Source: an uncultured Porphyromonas sp. (lineage in GTDB: Bacteria > Bacteroidota > Bacteroidia > Bacteroidales > Porphyromonadaceae). Taken from it: a stretch of DNA of 20,863 bases. The notes under the pieces were generated by a model. It was not told the origin of the DNA and did no database searches. It saw only the letters and a program-made list of their open reading frames with translations. Made by a program: the position numbers and the translations under genes. The stretch lies in contig URDQ01000031.1 in assembly GCA_900546675.1 (NCBI GenBank), positions 1 to 20,863 of the forward strand, read 5' to 3'. Positions 1 to 8,800 of the stretch are shown here, piece by piece (positions within the stretch are counted from its first letter, which is position 1; every line of letters begins with the position of its first letter).

Positions 1-281
1 AGATTCTCTGACTTCCTCCTTCTGTTGCGGAGAGACTTTTGACACAGCTCCCTACGGTGGGAGCCCCCACCCCGACGAGCGGTTTCCCCGACGAGAAGTC
101 GATCGAACTTCCGAAACGAGAAAAAACTTCGCTTTTTACTTGCATATGAACTTAGAAAGCAAAGGGTTACACGTATCAACGCTCTGACGAGGACGGGCGA
201 ACACATAGGTCCGCCCCTACAAAGGGCTACTCGTATCGCTGTGATACGACTCGGAAGGCTCTATTTCGTTTCGTGAAGCGA

Positions 282-449
282 ATCTCCACGTGGAGAATCT
301 CGATTCTCTACGTGGGGATGAAACATTCTCCACGTGAAGACGAGATAAAACTTCGGAGGAATCAAATGAAACTTCGGAGGAATCGTTTCGCCCCTACGTG
401 GAGAATAAAATATAGCCACGTGAGGATTCTCATTTTCCTCCGTGGCTAT
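282..449. repeat. Array of nested inverted repeats with CCACGTGG/CTACGTGG cores
   Basis: Three inverted repeats follow each other. Positions 282-299 pair with 302-319 around a 2-nt centre, giving an 18 bp arm with only two G-T wobbles; within it 283-296 (TCTCCACGTGGAGA) is a perfect palindrome. Positions 325-336 pair with 395-406 (12 bp, one wobble) and enclose the 16 bp direct repeats. Positions 412-426 pair with 436-449 (14 bp with one bulged T). The shared unit is roughly ATTCTCCACGTGG. A looser copy of the same core (CCACGTAG...CTACGTGG) occurs at 9366-9393, so this is a dispersed family and not a single site. Confidence 0.75.
348..384. repeat. Perfect 16 bp direct repeat
   Basis: The word AAACTTCGGAGGAATC occurs at 348-363 and again at 369-384, so the repeat period is 21 bp with a 5 bp spacer. 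It lies in the loop of the long inverted repeat 325-406. No function can be assigned. Confidence 0.8.
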
Positions 450-460
450 CGAAATTTTTT
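412..460 (+). terminator. Terminator-like hairpin on plus strand
   Basis: A stem of 9 bp (412-420 with 441-449), one bulged base and 5 more bp (422-426 with 436-440) closes a 9-nt loop and is followed by CGAAA and then TTTTTT (455-460). The shape fits an intrinsic terminator read rightward. No plus-strand gene lies upstream in the window, so it could serve a gene beyond the left edge, be a relic, or simply be the last hairpin of the palindrome array. Confidence 0.35.
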
Positions 461-550
461 CTAAGACAACCTGACCAGCCTGAGTGGTCAGAGTGATCAG
501 ATGCAGACGCACAAGTCGCTGTAAAAGCGCCTATCATACAGCATCTATAG

Positions 551-616
551 TAAAAAGGTGTGCCACACCATGGCAAGTTATGATCCCCTTGCGGGGCTTG
601 CCATAGTGTGACACAC
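551..616 (-). terminator. Intrinsic terminator of the protease gene
   Basis: The arms 558-577 and 597-616 form a 20 bp stem with two mismatches, with an inner CCCC-TTGC-GGGG hairpin (585-596). On the minus strand the stem runs into five T residues (complement of 552-556). It lies 86 bp past the protease stop codon and has the right orientation to end that transcript. Confidence 0.65.
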
Positions 617-702
617 TACTTAACGGATGGCTTCCCGAGAAGCCTTATAGCCTCATAGAGACTATCTATCGTAAGATGCAGTCTCCATCAGGAGAGTACG
701 CA

Positions 703-3573
703 TCACTTGACAAGCTTCTGAGTCGTGATACCCTCAGCCGTCGTGACGACTGCGACGTAAGCTCCCTCAGGAAGACGAGAGACGTCTAGCAGGCCTGCTA
801 GCTCTGCCCCACTAAACTCGGCAACAGCTACACCCTGTAGGTTAAAGAGCTGTACACGTAGCACCTCGTTGGGATTGGAGAGCTGTAGAGTCTCTGCAAA
901 GTGAACTGGATAAAGCTCAGGAGCGACCTGCGTGATCTGCTCTACCGGACGCAACTCGTTTGGATAGTCATAGATGACCTCTATACGATACTTGCTATCG
1001 CCCTTACCCTCAGAATCAGTCCATGTATAGGTATTAGCATCGGTCTCATGTACCTTGACACCATCTCTATAGATGACATAGCTCTTAACCTCGGGGAAAG
1101 GTACAGGTAGTGGTCCTCTCGTATAGGCGCGATCAGTGACTCCTGACTGCCTGTTCGGGTTGTTGGATACGACTAGCTCCATAACCTGATAGCCGGGTCT
1201 ATTCTCACTATAATGTCCATAGCGAAGTATCTCCATCGAGCGATCTCCTGACACCTCAAAGCTTCTCAGACAGCCTTCGGTGTCAATGTACTCATCCTTC
1301 GAGCGGGCATCGATATAGATAGTGGGGTTACTATTACCATTGCAGACGAAACCAGTCTCAAGGTTATAGCCATCGTCTAGCGGTATAGGCTTATTGAGCT
1401 GTACGGACATCCACTCCTTCTTAGCAGCGGTACCCTGAGGAACTACAATGATCGTATTGTATAGTGGTTGGTATCCAGACTTCTTCTGCAGGGCAAAGAA
1501 AGATAGCGCCTGGCTGTAATCGGGGTTACCATTACTATTTAGAGGTGTATCCATCGCTGGGATAAAGTTTATCTGATGGATATAGAGTTGCTGACCACCG
1601 AAGGGAGACTGACCTAGGCGATACATATCATACATACGTACCTTGTTGATTTTAAGGCCTTGGAATGCGTAGCCTGCAGCTCCATGCTTCGCCTTGAGGA
1701 GCGACACCTTCTTTCGATCTGCGATCTTAGAGACGATCTGAGTGTTGTAAGGCATACTCCACTCAAGCTTTACTCCGGCAGTCCCTTGAGAGACGGATGG
1801 AGTAACCTGACTATCTAGCTCTCCTAGATAGAGAGAGCGGTATGCAGCGGGGGTAGCGACAGGCGCCCCATCGATTGTGTAGACAGCCTCTACCTTGTAG
1901 TCAACCCGACCAGCTTGCTTGCGAGCATCCGTAATGTTGTCCTCGTAGGTCGTCTCAGTCAATGTCTTCACAAGTTTGCCATCAGCATATAGGTTGTAAG
2001 CGATGGCATATCCCTGCTCATGGTTGGGGACAGCATCCCACTCGAGCTTAACCTTTTTCGGATCATTGGGTACAATTGATGCCCGTAGCTCCTTAACTAT
2101 CTGTAGGGGCTTCCAGTTGCCATTCCACTTTCCTGCGACTTGCTTCTTTCCCGTATTGTCTGGGTCGAGCCACTTAGCCATATACCACGTGTCTCCCTTA
2201 GACTTATACTTATCATAGTGGGAGTAAAGGCGACCATACACAGCATCCATAGGACAGATGCCAGGAGCGCCCCCAGAGAGCGTACCTATTTGCTCACCAC
2301 GGTCATTGTAAAGTGGAGATCCAGAAGATCCGCCCTCTGTATTTCCCTTATTACAGAGAAAGCTGAAGTGATCATTTTTACCACCTATCGTTCGATTCCA
2401 TGTGGCAAGCGACACCCCGCCATCGAAAGTTGACACCTTGAGGGCATCTCCAGCCGGGTGATGTAGGCTGGCTCCCTTCTGCCAGGTTGTAGTCGCAGCA
2501 TTCCAGCCTGAGTAGTAAACACGATAGTCCTCGGGGATTTTATTCGTGAGCTCCAGGAGTAGTCCGTCTGAGGCACCCTTGATAGGTAGGAAAGACTTCA
2601 TCCTTGCTCCAACCATAGAGCGTAGTGTCTGCGTACCACGATCACCACTGGAGCAACGGGGCTTCTCAAAGTGAAAAGCAAAGATCCACTGATCCATAAT
2701 GTAATTGGGTATGCCAAATCTATCGGTCTCACTAGCACAGTGCGCAGCACTGATGATATAGGGGGTCAAGTCCTCCTTGATGTTGTTAATCAAGTTACCA
2801 GAGCACATCGCGAGACCATCTCCGACGGGCATCAGCATCGCTACAGAGCTAGCCTTTTGATCCTCATAGTTATCACCCTCAGGACAGTTAGCATTGATCT
2901 GGCAGAACTTTCTAAGTCCGGGGTCTGATGACTCCTCATTGCTGGAGTAATACTCTAATCCATCTTGTGCCATACCGATCTGCATCACGGGATAGTAGAA
3001 GTATGCTACCTGTGAGATCTGTATCGAAGGCTTCGCAGTCCCCTCGGGCATCTCGTAGTCTAGGACGAGCTGACTACCTGCTAGAGGCTCTGTAGCAAAA
3101 GCCCCATGAGTAGGATGCGTGGCATGCGTGTAGGCTCCCAGTAGCTGACGCCTATCTGGGGTGTAGATAAAGAGACGCCCACCCTCGGGGATATAGAAAT
3201 CTTCATAGTATAGCCCCATACCAACAGGTGAACCCTCTAGTGCTAGCTCAAGGCGATAGACTTGCGTCCCATTGACGCTATGTACTAGCGTAGCTTGCTC
3301 TGCGAAGTCAACAGAATAATCGACCAGATGCCCCACATTAAAAGGACGACCACTACGTGAAGACGACCAAGCGTCTTGCACCTTTAGATCGCTAGGGTTA
3401 AAGTCGAGCGCAACAAGTTGTGTCGCATGCTCCGTAGTGGAGCGCAGAGAGAGATCTGCTGCTAGAGGAGTGCCTCCAAAGGACTGCTGAGACAGCATAG
3501 GCAGGCTAGTCAGCATCATCACGATGCCTGTCAGCAGCAGAGACCTATTCAAGAGATACGATTTAAAAGTCAT
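703..3573 (-). CDS. Secreted lysyl-endopeptidase-like serine protease with type IX secretion C-terminal domain (PepK-like)
   Basis: The 956-residue protein is predicted to be a secreted trypsin-fold protease cleaving after lysine. A signal peptide spans about residues 1-29, followed by a propeptide to about 215. The catalytic domain (about 220-480) resembles Achromobacter protease I: a CPEGD segment near 230, His278 in SAAHC, Asp336 in SDGLLLEL, Ser417 in EGGSSGSPL and the WLDP end motif. Asp443, just before YGR, sits where I recall the lysine-binding S1 aspartate. Fibronectin-III-like segments follow at about 495-585 and 825-880, with a beta-rich domain between them. Residues about 884-956 end in QKLVK and match a type A CTD signal for Por secretion. 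The architecture matches Porphyromonas PepK, as I recall it. It is monocistronic, with terminators on both sides. Confidence 0.88.
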   Translation of the reverse strand: MTFKSYLLNRSLLLTGIVMMLTSLPMLSQQSFGGTPLAADLSLRSTTEHATQLVALDFNPSDLKVQDAWSSSRSGRPFNVGHLVDYSVDFAEQATLVHSVNGTQVYRLELALEGSPVGMGLYYEDFYIPEGGRLFIYTPDRRQLLGAYTHATHPTHGAFATEPLAGSQLVLDYEMPEGTAKPSIQISQVAYFYYPVMQIGMAQDGLEYYSSNEESSDPGLRKFCQINANCPEGDNYEDQKASSVAMLMPVGDGLAMCSGNLINNIKEDLTPYIISAAHCASETDRFGIPNYIMDQWIFAFHFEKPRCSSGDRGTQTLRSMVGARMKSFLPIKGASDGLLLELTNKIPEDYRVYYSGWNAATTTWQKGASLHHPAGDALKVSTFDGGVSLATWNRTIGGKNDHFSFLCNKGNTEGGSSGSPLYNDRGEQIGTLSGGAPGICPMDAVYGRLYSHYDKYKSKGDTWYMAKWLDPDNTGKKQVAGKWNGNWKPLQIVKELRASIVPNDPKKVKLEWDAVPNHEQGYAIAYNLYADGKLVKTLTETTYEDNITDARKQAGRVDYKVEAVYTIDGAPVATPAAYRSLYLGELDSQVTPSVSQGTAGVKLEWSMPYNTQIVSKIADRKKVSLLKAKHGAAGYAFQGLKINKVRMYDMYRLGQSPFGGQQLYIHQINFIPAMDTPLNSNGNPDYSQALSFFALQKKSGYQPLYNTIIVVPQGTAAKKEWMSVQLNKPIPLDDGYNLETGFVCNGNSNPTIYIDARSKDEYIDTEGCLRSFEVSGDRSMEILRYGHYSENRPGYQVMELVVSNNPNRQSGVTDRAYTRGPLPVPFPEVKSYVIYRDGVKVHETDANTYTWTDSEGKGDSKYRIEVIYDYPNELRPVEQITQVAPELYPVHFAETLQLSNPNEVLRVQLFNLQGVAVAEFSGAELAGLLDVSRLPEGAYVAVVTTAEGITTQKLVK

Positions 3574-3721
3574 ATGTTTTCAGCTTAAGTTTTGACGGTT
3601 TATAGGCGAGATGCCAAATAACGAGGTGCAAGTTACGACTTTTTTCCCAGCTAGCCAAAAACTTGCCTCCTCCCTTAATGTGGCAAACATCATTTACAAG
3701 CTGAGGAGTAGCGATCTGTAA

Positions 3722-3851
3722 AGGTACACGAAGGCGCTTAGCAGAAGACCTAACGAAGGGCTACTCATAGGATTTGCCAAATCTAAGACTAATGGTGGGG
3801 TGGCTCTTCCTCGTGAACTGTTGAAGCGCTTGCTGGCTACTGACAGACATT
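3722..3851 (+). pseudogene. Possible gene remnant (start-less open stretch)
   Basis: From just after a TAA at 3719-3721 the frame stays open for 42 codons and ends in TGA (3849-3851). The translation includes NEGLLIGFAKSKTNGGVALP and RELLKRLLATDRH, which reads more like protein than random sequence, but there is no ATG and I recognise no family. A second short open stretch (3946-4047, plus) follows and runs through the terminator. These may be decayed fragments of a transferred gene or chance. Confidence 0.15.
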
Positions 3852-3888
3852 GAGTACCCTTGAGGACAGGCTCTATAACTAGCTATGT

Positions 3889-3896
3889 TACCTTTG
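3889..3896 (+). promoter_or_regulatory. Orphan Bacteroidetes -7 box
   Basis: TACCTTTG matches the Bacteroidetes -7 consensus TAnnTTTG and sits in the same ATGTTACCTTTGCA-like context as the rsmH box. There is no well-spaced TTTG upstream and no plus-strand gene downstream, so it may be a relic, a small-RNA promoter or chance. Confidence 0.25.
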
Positions 3897-3998
3897 CACT
3901 GCCTATCAGGAGATTGTTGACTTTTGCAACAGTCTCATCAGATAAAAGCTCGCTGGCGTTGTGAAGCTGGGACTAGACAACACGTATACCGCACATAT

Positions 3999-4043
3999 CA
4001 AAAAAGAGACGTACATCAACCTTATAGCCGATGCACGTCTCTT
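3999..4043 (-). terminator. Intrinsic terminator of the susC-susD operon
   Basis: AAGAGACGT (4004-4012) pairs perfectly with ACGTCTCTT (4035-4043). After one mismatch the stem continues with CATC (4014-4017) and GATG (4030-4033), leaving a 12-nt loop. Read on the minus strand, the stem is followed directly by six T residues (complement of 4000-4005). It lies 66 bp past the susD stop codon and is the clearest terminator in the window. Confidence 0.85.
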
Positions 4044-4109
4044 CTGATTGGTTTGCCCTAAGTGGGCAAGTCTTATTTCGGGTCTACTCTTTAGCCCCGC
4101 TATACAAGA

Positions 4110-5843
4110 CTACTTCCAGTTTGGCTCTAGATCTGGATTGGTCGTACGATCCTGTACAGGGAACTCCCAGATGAACATATCTTCGTCTGGTGAGACTACC
4201 ATGTCAAGTACATCACCAATGGAGTAGATCTCTCTAGGTCCGTAAGGATCGCTCATAAGGAGCTTTTGGATTCCCTTACCCTTGCGAGACATAGGATCAC
4301 CCCAGCGCTTGAGGTCAGTCATACGAGTACCCATACCGATCATCTCACGCGTACGCTCATCCTTGACGATTTGCTTCATCGCATCTTGTGAGTCTGCATT
4401 GATCAGAGGTGCCGTCAGACCACGAGCCGCACGGAGCGCCTCTATGGTCTCCTTAGCACCAGCTGCATCACCCTTCCATGCTTGAGCCTCTGCTTTGATC
4501 AGATATGCCTCTGCAATGTCAAAGAGGTGCGTAGAGTGTGCATAAGAGAACTGATTGTTGTCAGGATTACGATCTAGTCTCGGATTACCTCTAAACTTAG
4601 AGACAAATCTCATCGTCAGATAAAGATCCGTATAGTACTGAGGCCGCTTAGCCTTATTCTTCTTCTGCTTAGGATAGATCACTAGCACGCCCTTCTTATT
4701 GGGGCTCTCTCCCCAAGGCTCTTCGAACCAGCTACCATATGTCGTAGCTCCATCTTTGATAGCCATACGAAGGTCATTCTTATAATCATCGCCAGAGACA
4801 TAATTAGTAGCATCATAGAGATCCAGCAGATACTGGTTAGGATACCAGTCAGGTAGAGTTATCTCCTGAAGGACTGTCTCAACCTCTCCCTTCTCTTGAT
4901 CATAATCGTCATAAGCCTGGAAGAATAGACCATGGAGAATGCCACCTACAGCGCCCACCTTAGTGGTTGCAAAGGTCTTGACCATAATCTCATCAGAGGA
5001 CTCATCAATCCAAATCTTCTTGAAGTCATCAAGAGAGCCTGAGCCTAGAGGATAGTTGTTGATGAACTCGTCTACCGTCTCAATAGCCTTGTCATACTCG
5101 TGCATCTCAAGATAGATACGAGACATAACAGCATAGGCATAGTCACGATGTATATAACAAGGTATACCTTGCTGCTTAAGCTCTACATCATCCTTGTCGG
5201 GGAGGACCTCAACAGCAGCCTTGAGCTCGTCAAGACAATAGTCATATACCTCCTTCTGTGTAGCACGCTTCTTATTAGTCTTCACAAGAAGCGGATCATA
5301 CTCTTTGACAATGATAATGCCTGGCAAATTAGCATTAGCATCGTAGCGCTTAGAGAAGCGACACATCAGTCGGTAGTTAGCAAGAGCTCGTAGTGTACGT
5401 GCCTCACCTACATAGCCTTCAAGCTTAGTGCGCTCTTCCTTTGAGAGCTGCTTGTACTTTACAGAGTCAGCCTTAAACTCGTTAACTCGCATGACAAAGT
5501 AGTTCGCATCCTTGATGACGGTAGCAAAAGCACCGAAGTACCCTGCTATAGCACTGTTATCAACGAGTTGTCCATGATTCCACTCAAAGAATGGAGCTAG
5601 AGAGCCGTTGTCTGAGGATGTAAGATGATATAGATCAGCCTGCATATCTCCGAGGAATAGATTGCCTGGAGACTCGGCACCTCTGACAGCCGTATACATG
5701 GCGTCACGTAGCCATACAACCTCTTGAAAGTTCTGAAGAGGCTTTTGCTCCTTAACACCCTCGGGTACGAAGCCGACCTGACAAGCAGAGAGAGCTGCGA
5801 GTGCGAAGAGCGCAAGGACGATATTCTTGATATGTAGATTCAT
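4110..5843 (-). CDS. SusD/RagB-family outer-membrane nutrient-binding lipoprotein
   Basis: SusD-type lipoproteins sit on the cell surface as a lid over their SusC partner and hand it captured glycans or peptides. The ATG at 5843 is chosen because it gives a 577-residue protein with a proper lipoprotein signal, ending in the lipobox LSAC with the lipidated Cys at residue 21. A GTG at 5882 would add 13 residues before the signal and is unlikely. Helical N-terminal repeats are followed by the family's C-terminal hallmarks, including HLFDIAEAYLIKAEAQAWKG and the ERTREMIGMGTRMTDLKRWG segment, and the protein runs to DLEPNWK. The gene starts 39 nt after the susC stop and ends at a terminator, so the two form an operon. 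The substrate cannot be read from sequence; peptides are plausible given RagB of P. gingivalis and the adjacent protease. Confidence 0.92.
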   Translation of the reverse strand: MNLHIKNIVLALFALAALSACQVGFVPEGVKEQKPLQNFQEVVWLRDAMYTAVRGAESPGNLFLGDMQADLYHLTSSDNGSLAPFFEWNHGQLVDNSAIAGYFGAFATVIKDANYFVMRVNEFKADSVKYKQLSKEERTKLEGYVGEARTLRALANYRLMCRFSKRYDANANLPGIIIVKEYDPLLVKTNKKRATQKEVYDYCLDELKAAVEVLPDKDDVELKQQGIPCYIHRDYAYAVMSRIYLEMHEYDKAIETVDEFINNYPLGSGSLDDFKKIWIDESSDEIMVKTFATTKVGAVGGILHGLFFQAYDDYDQEKGEVETVLQEITLPDWYPNQYLLDLYDATNYVSGDDYKNDLRMAIKDGATTYGSWFEEPWGESPNKKGVLVIYPKQKKNKAKRPQYYTDLYLTMRFVSKFRGNPRLDRNPDNNQFSYAHSTHLFDIAEAYLIKAEAQAWKGDAAGAKETIEALRAARGLTAPLINADSQDAMKQIVKDERTREMIGMGTRMTDLKRWGDPMSRKGKGIQKLLMSDPYGPREIYSIGDVLDMVVSPDEDMFIWEFPVQDRTTNPDLEPNWK

Positions 5844-5882
5844 AATTGTGTCTTTGTTTATAGATTTGATCCGACAATGCAC

Positions 5883-8800
5883 TTAGAATGTAACCTGCAG
5901 ACCACCGACATACTGGCGTGTGTTCGGGTATTGGTTGAGAGATAGGTTACTTGCAGACTCAGGATCGAAGCCTGAATATGGAGTCAATGTGAGTAGGTTG
6001 CGACCTGTCACATAAACGCGCACGCCAGAAATCAATCCAATCTTCTCAAACCACTCTGAGGGCAGTGAGTAAGAGAGACGTACGTCCTTGAGACGGATAT
6101 AAGAAGCCTTCTCAATCAGACGAGAGTCAAACTTAAGTGCCTCACCAAACTTAGGTACATCGGTATCACGATTGTCCTCTGTCCAAGCGTCAAGTAGCTT
6201 GCGGCTCTTGTTGGTAGAGATGAAGCCTCTAGAGGTGTTCTCTGTGAAGAATCGGTCGTTGTTGAGAAGATACTTACCTGCGCTATAGGTTAGGTTGACG
6301 TCTAGAGCAAGACCCTTCCAGCTAGCACCGAATGCAAGACCACCATTGAATGGAGGATTCATAGCATATCCCGTAGGAGCAAGGAGGTTGATCGTATATC
6401 GATCGGTCGTTTTGTCTGTCTTATTACCATTAGCATCTACCTCGTACCAGAGCTGCTTACCAGTCTCAGGATCTACACCTGCAAAGTGAGCCATAAGGTA
6501 CTGAACAGGACCACCGACCTTGTATATAAGAGACTTGTCTGGCTCTCTATACTCGTCAAGTCCGTGGAAGAGCTTGGTGACACGCTCTAGGTTGTAGTTC
6601 ATAATTACAGAAGCGTATACATTCCAGTCGCGTGTGCGGACGAAGTCATAGCTCAGCGAGAGGTCGATACCCGAGTTGGTCAGTGAACCGATGTTCTCAT
6701 AGCGACCTGCATAACCAGATGCGTAGGGCTGTGGCACGAACATAAGCATATCATCCGTGATGCGGTGATAGAGGTTCAGCACTGAATGGAATCGATCGTC
6801 AAAGGCATCAAAGTCTACACCAACGTTTAGGTTAGACTGCTTCTCCCAACCTAGATCGGGGTTTCCAATAGTACCAGAGCCTAGTCCGAAAGCTCCACGA
6901 TAGTTGACCTGATCTGCTAGTGCCATAAAGGAGAGCGATGGGATAGAGGAGTTACCCGTAGTACCCCAGCTAGCACGTAGACGTAGCGTGTTGAGCCACT
7001 TGACGTGCTCTAGATGTGCACGATAGATGTCATAGGTAGCACCTACTGAGTAGAAGAGACCTGTGCGACGATCAGCACCAAATCTTGAAGAAGCATCACT
7101 ACGTAGTGATAGGTCGAGGTGTAGGTAGTTGTCAAACGAGTAGTTGACACGTCCGAAGAATGAGAGGTAGTTGTACCCGCCCTTGCGCTGAGATGGAAGT
7201 CTCAGGTCTGAAGGCTCATTGCTACCATTACCTAGCAGGTTGAAGTCGTCGTCTTCAATACCACGCACAGAGGCTTGGATTGAGTTAGAGCGAGCCTGCA
7301 CCCACTCCTGTCCTAGCAGGATGGTCATCTTGTGTAGATCAGCAAAAGAGAAGCGATACTCTGCAGTGTTGGTCCAGGTAAAGTTAGTGCCTAGTCCACG
7401 ATACTCTGTACGAGATCCTCTCTTGTCTGTCATCCAGTAGGCACCTGTCTTGAAGCCTGCACTGTAGACGTTATGGCTTAGGTCAAGACCAGCCTGTGTC
7501 TTAAGGATAAGTCCCTTGATTGGAGTTACCTCAGCGTAAGAAGCTATGTTAGCTTGATAGGTGTGGTCTAAAGCCTTGAAGTACTCTTCCTCTCGCTCGA
7601 TGGGAATTGTATAGCTTCCTAGCGCATCAGAGTAGAAATAACGACGTAGCTGTCCTGTGCTATCGTATGGAGTGAGGTAGCGAGGCTGCATGAAAGCTCC
7701 TAGAGTACCTCTGTTTATGTAGTTTGACTGCTCAAAGTCAGCAGCGTCTTGCTTCGTATAGGCACCAAATACGTTGACACCTACCTTGAGCCAATCCTTA
7801 ACCTTTGTATCTACACCTACACGACCATTGTAGCGTGTGAAGGCATTACGACCGCGTGCGATACCCTCCTGAGAGAGTGTACCCATAGAGATGTAGTACT
7901 GCGTACGGTTGCTACCACCACTCATAGAGATGTCGGCCTGATAAGAAGGAGCCTTCTTACCCATGTAGTAGTTAAGCCAGTCGAAGTTGTAATCGTTTGG
8001 ATTATAGTACTTGCTTAGATCGAAGTCCTCAGCGTCTGGGTTATAGAACTCATCCGTCTTATAGGGGTTAAACGGCCAAGCATAAGACTCGACTTTGTTT
8101 CTAGAGTTTGCAGCTAGCTGATCTAGTAGGTTTACCTTGGTGTAAGGAGCATTTCCCCAGTCATAAGGCTTGAGGTATCCGTTCTGAGCTTGGAATTCAA
8201 GAAGCTCATCACCAGTCATCATCTGCTCGAAAGGCTTTCTATTACCAATCATTGAGACACCATACTGTGCATTGACAGTGATATGTCCGATACCCTCCTC
8301 AGAGCGCTTACCCCTCTTGGTCGTGATGACAACGACACCATTAGCAGCACGAGCACCATAGATAGAGGTTGAGGAAGCATCCATAAGGACGTTCATACTC
8401 TCGATATCGTTAGAGTTCATTGCCATAACGGTACTGAGGTCAGTCTGCATACCATCTACGATGTATAGAGGAGCAGTACCTGCAGTTAGTGAGCCTTGAC
8501 CGTGGATACTTACGCTAGCAACAGCGTTAGGGTCACCAGAAGATGTGGTAACGTTCATACCAGCGACCTTACCCTGTAGAGCGTCCATCACGTTAGCTAC
8601 AGGCTTCTCAGCGATCTGCTCACCAGATACACGAGCCATAGAGCCTGAGATCGTGCTGAGCTTCTGTCCTGAACCGTAACCTACTACGACAACCTGATCA
8701 AGGGTCTGATCATCGGTCGTCATGACGACGTTCATCACCTTAGTGATGGGTACTGAGATCGTCTTAAGACCTACATAGGAGAAGGTCAGCTTCTTAGCAG

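Larger units (their letters stand above)
1..702. other. Non-coding, repeat-rich intergenic region
   Basis: I see no credible gene here. From left to right it holds a small hairpin with stem GCTCCC/GGGAGC (47-52/59-64), a direct repeat CCCCGACGAG (70-79, 86-95), a direct repeat of the form CAAAGGGyTACwCGTATC (160-177, 220-237), an array of CACGTGG-type palindromes (282-449), a perfect 16 bp direct repeat (348-363, 369-384), a 7 bp stem CTGACCA/TGGTCAG (471-491) and a terminator-like hairpin (551-616). The short open frames across 261-512 are by-products of the palindromes. The density of short repeats is typical of dispersed intergenic elements or decayed mobile DNA, but no transposase is visible. 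Confidence 0.7.
3574..4109. other. Intergenic region between susD and the protease gene
   Basis: This 536 bp gap has no convincing gene. Next to susD it holds the susCD terminator (3999-4043) and a second hairpin, TTGCCC/GGGCAA (4053-4069). A plus-strand -7-like box (3889-3896) has no gene downstream. An open stretch without ATG (3722-3851, plus) could be debris of a lost gene. The 12-mer TGCAACAGTCTC (3925-3936) recurs inverted at 20776-20787. The protease promoter should lie near 3574-3660, but I cannot place it firmly. Confidence 0.6.

Noticed and set aside
2..187. Open plus-strand frame entering from the left edge (about 61 codons)
   Set aside because: The translation has no recognisable domain, is rich in Pro, Arg and Ser, and runs through direct repeats and hairpins. 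It looks like chance openness in non-coding DNA.
261..512. Two overlapping small ORFs on opposite strands
   Set aside because: Both arise from the same palindromic repeats, so the two strands read alike (for example repeated PPKFHL/PPKFYL). No start context or homologous pattern supports a protein.
5844..5882. GTG start at 5882 for the SusD protein
   Set aside because: It would put 13 polar residues before the lipoprotein signal and abut the susC stop. The ATG at 5843 gives a normal signal and lipobox.
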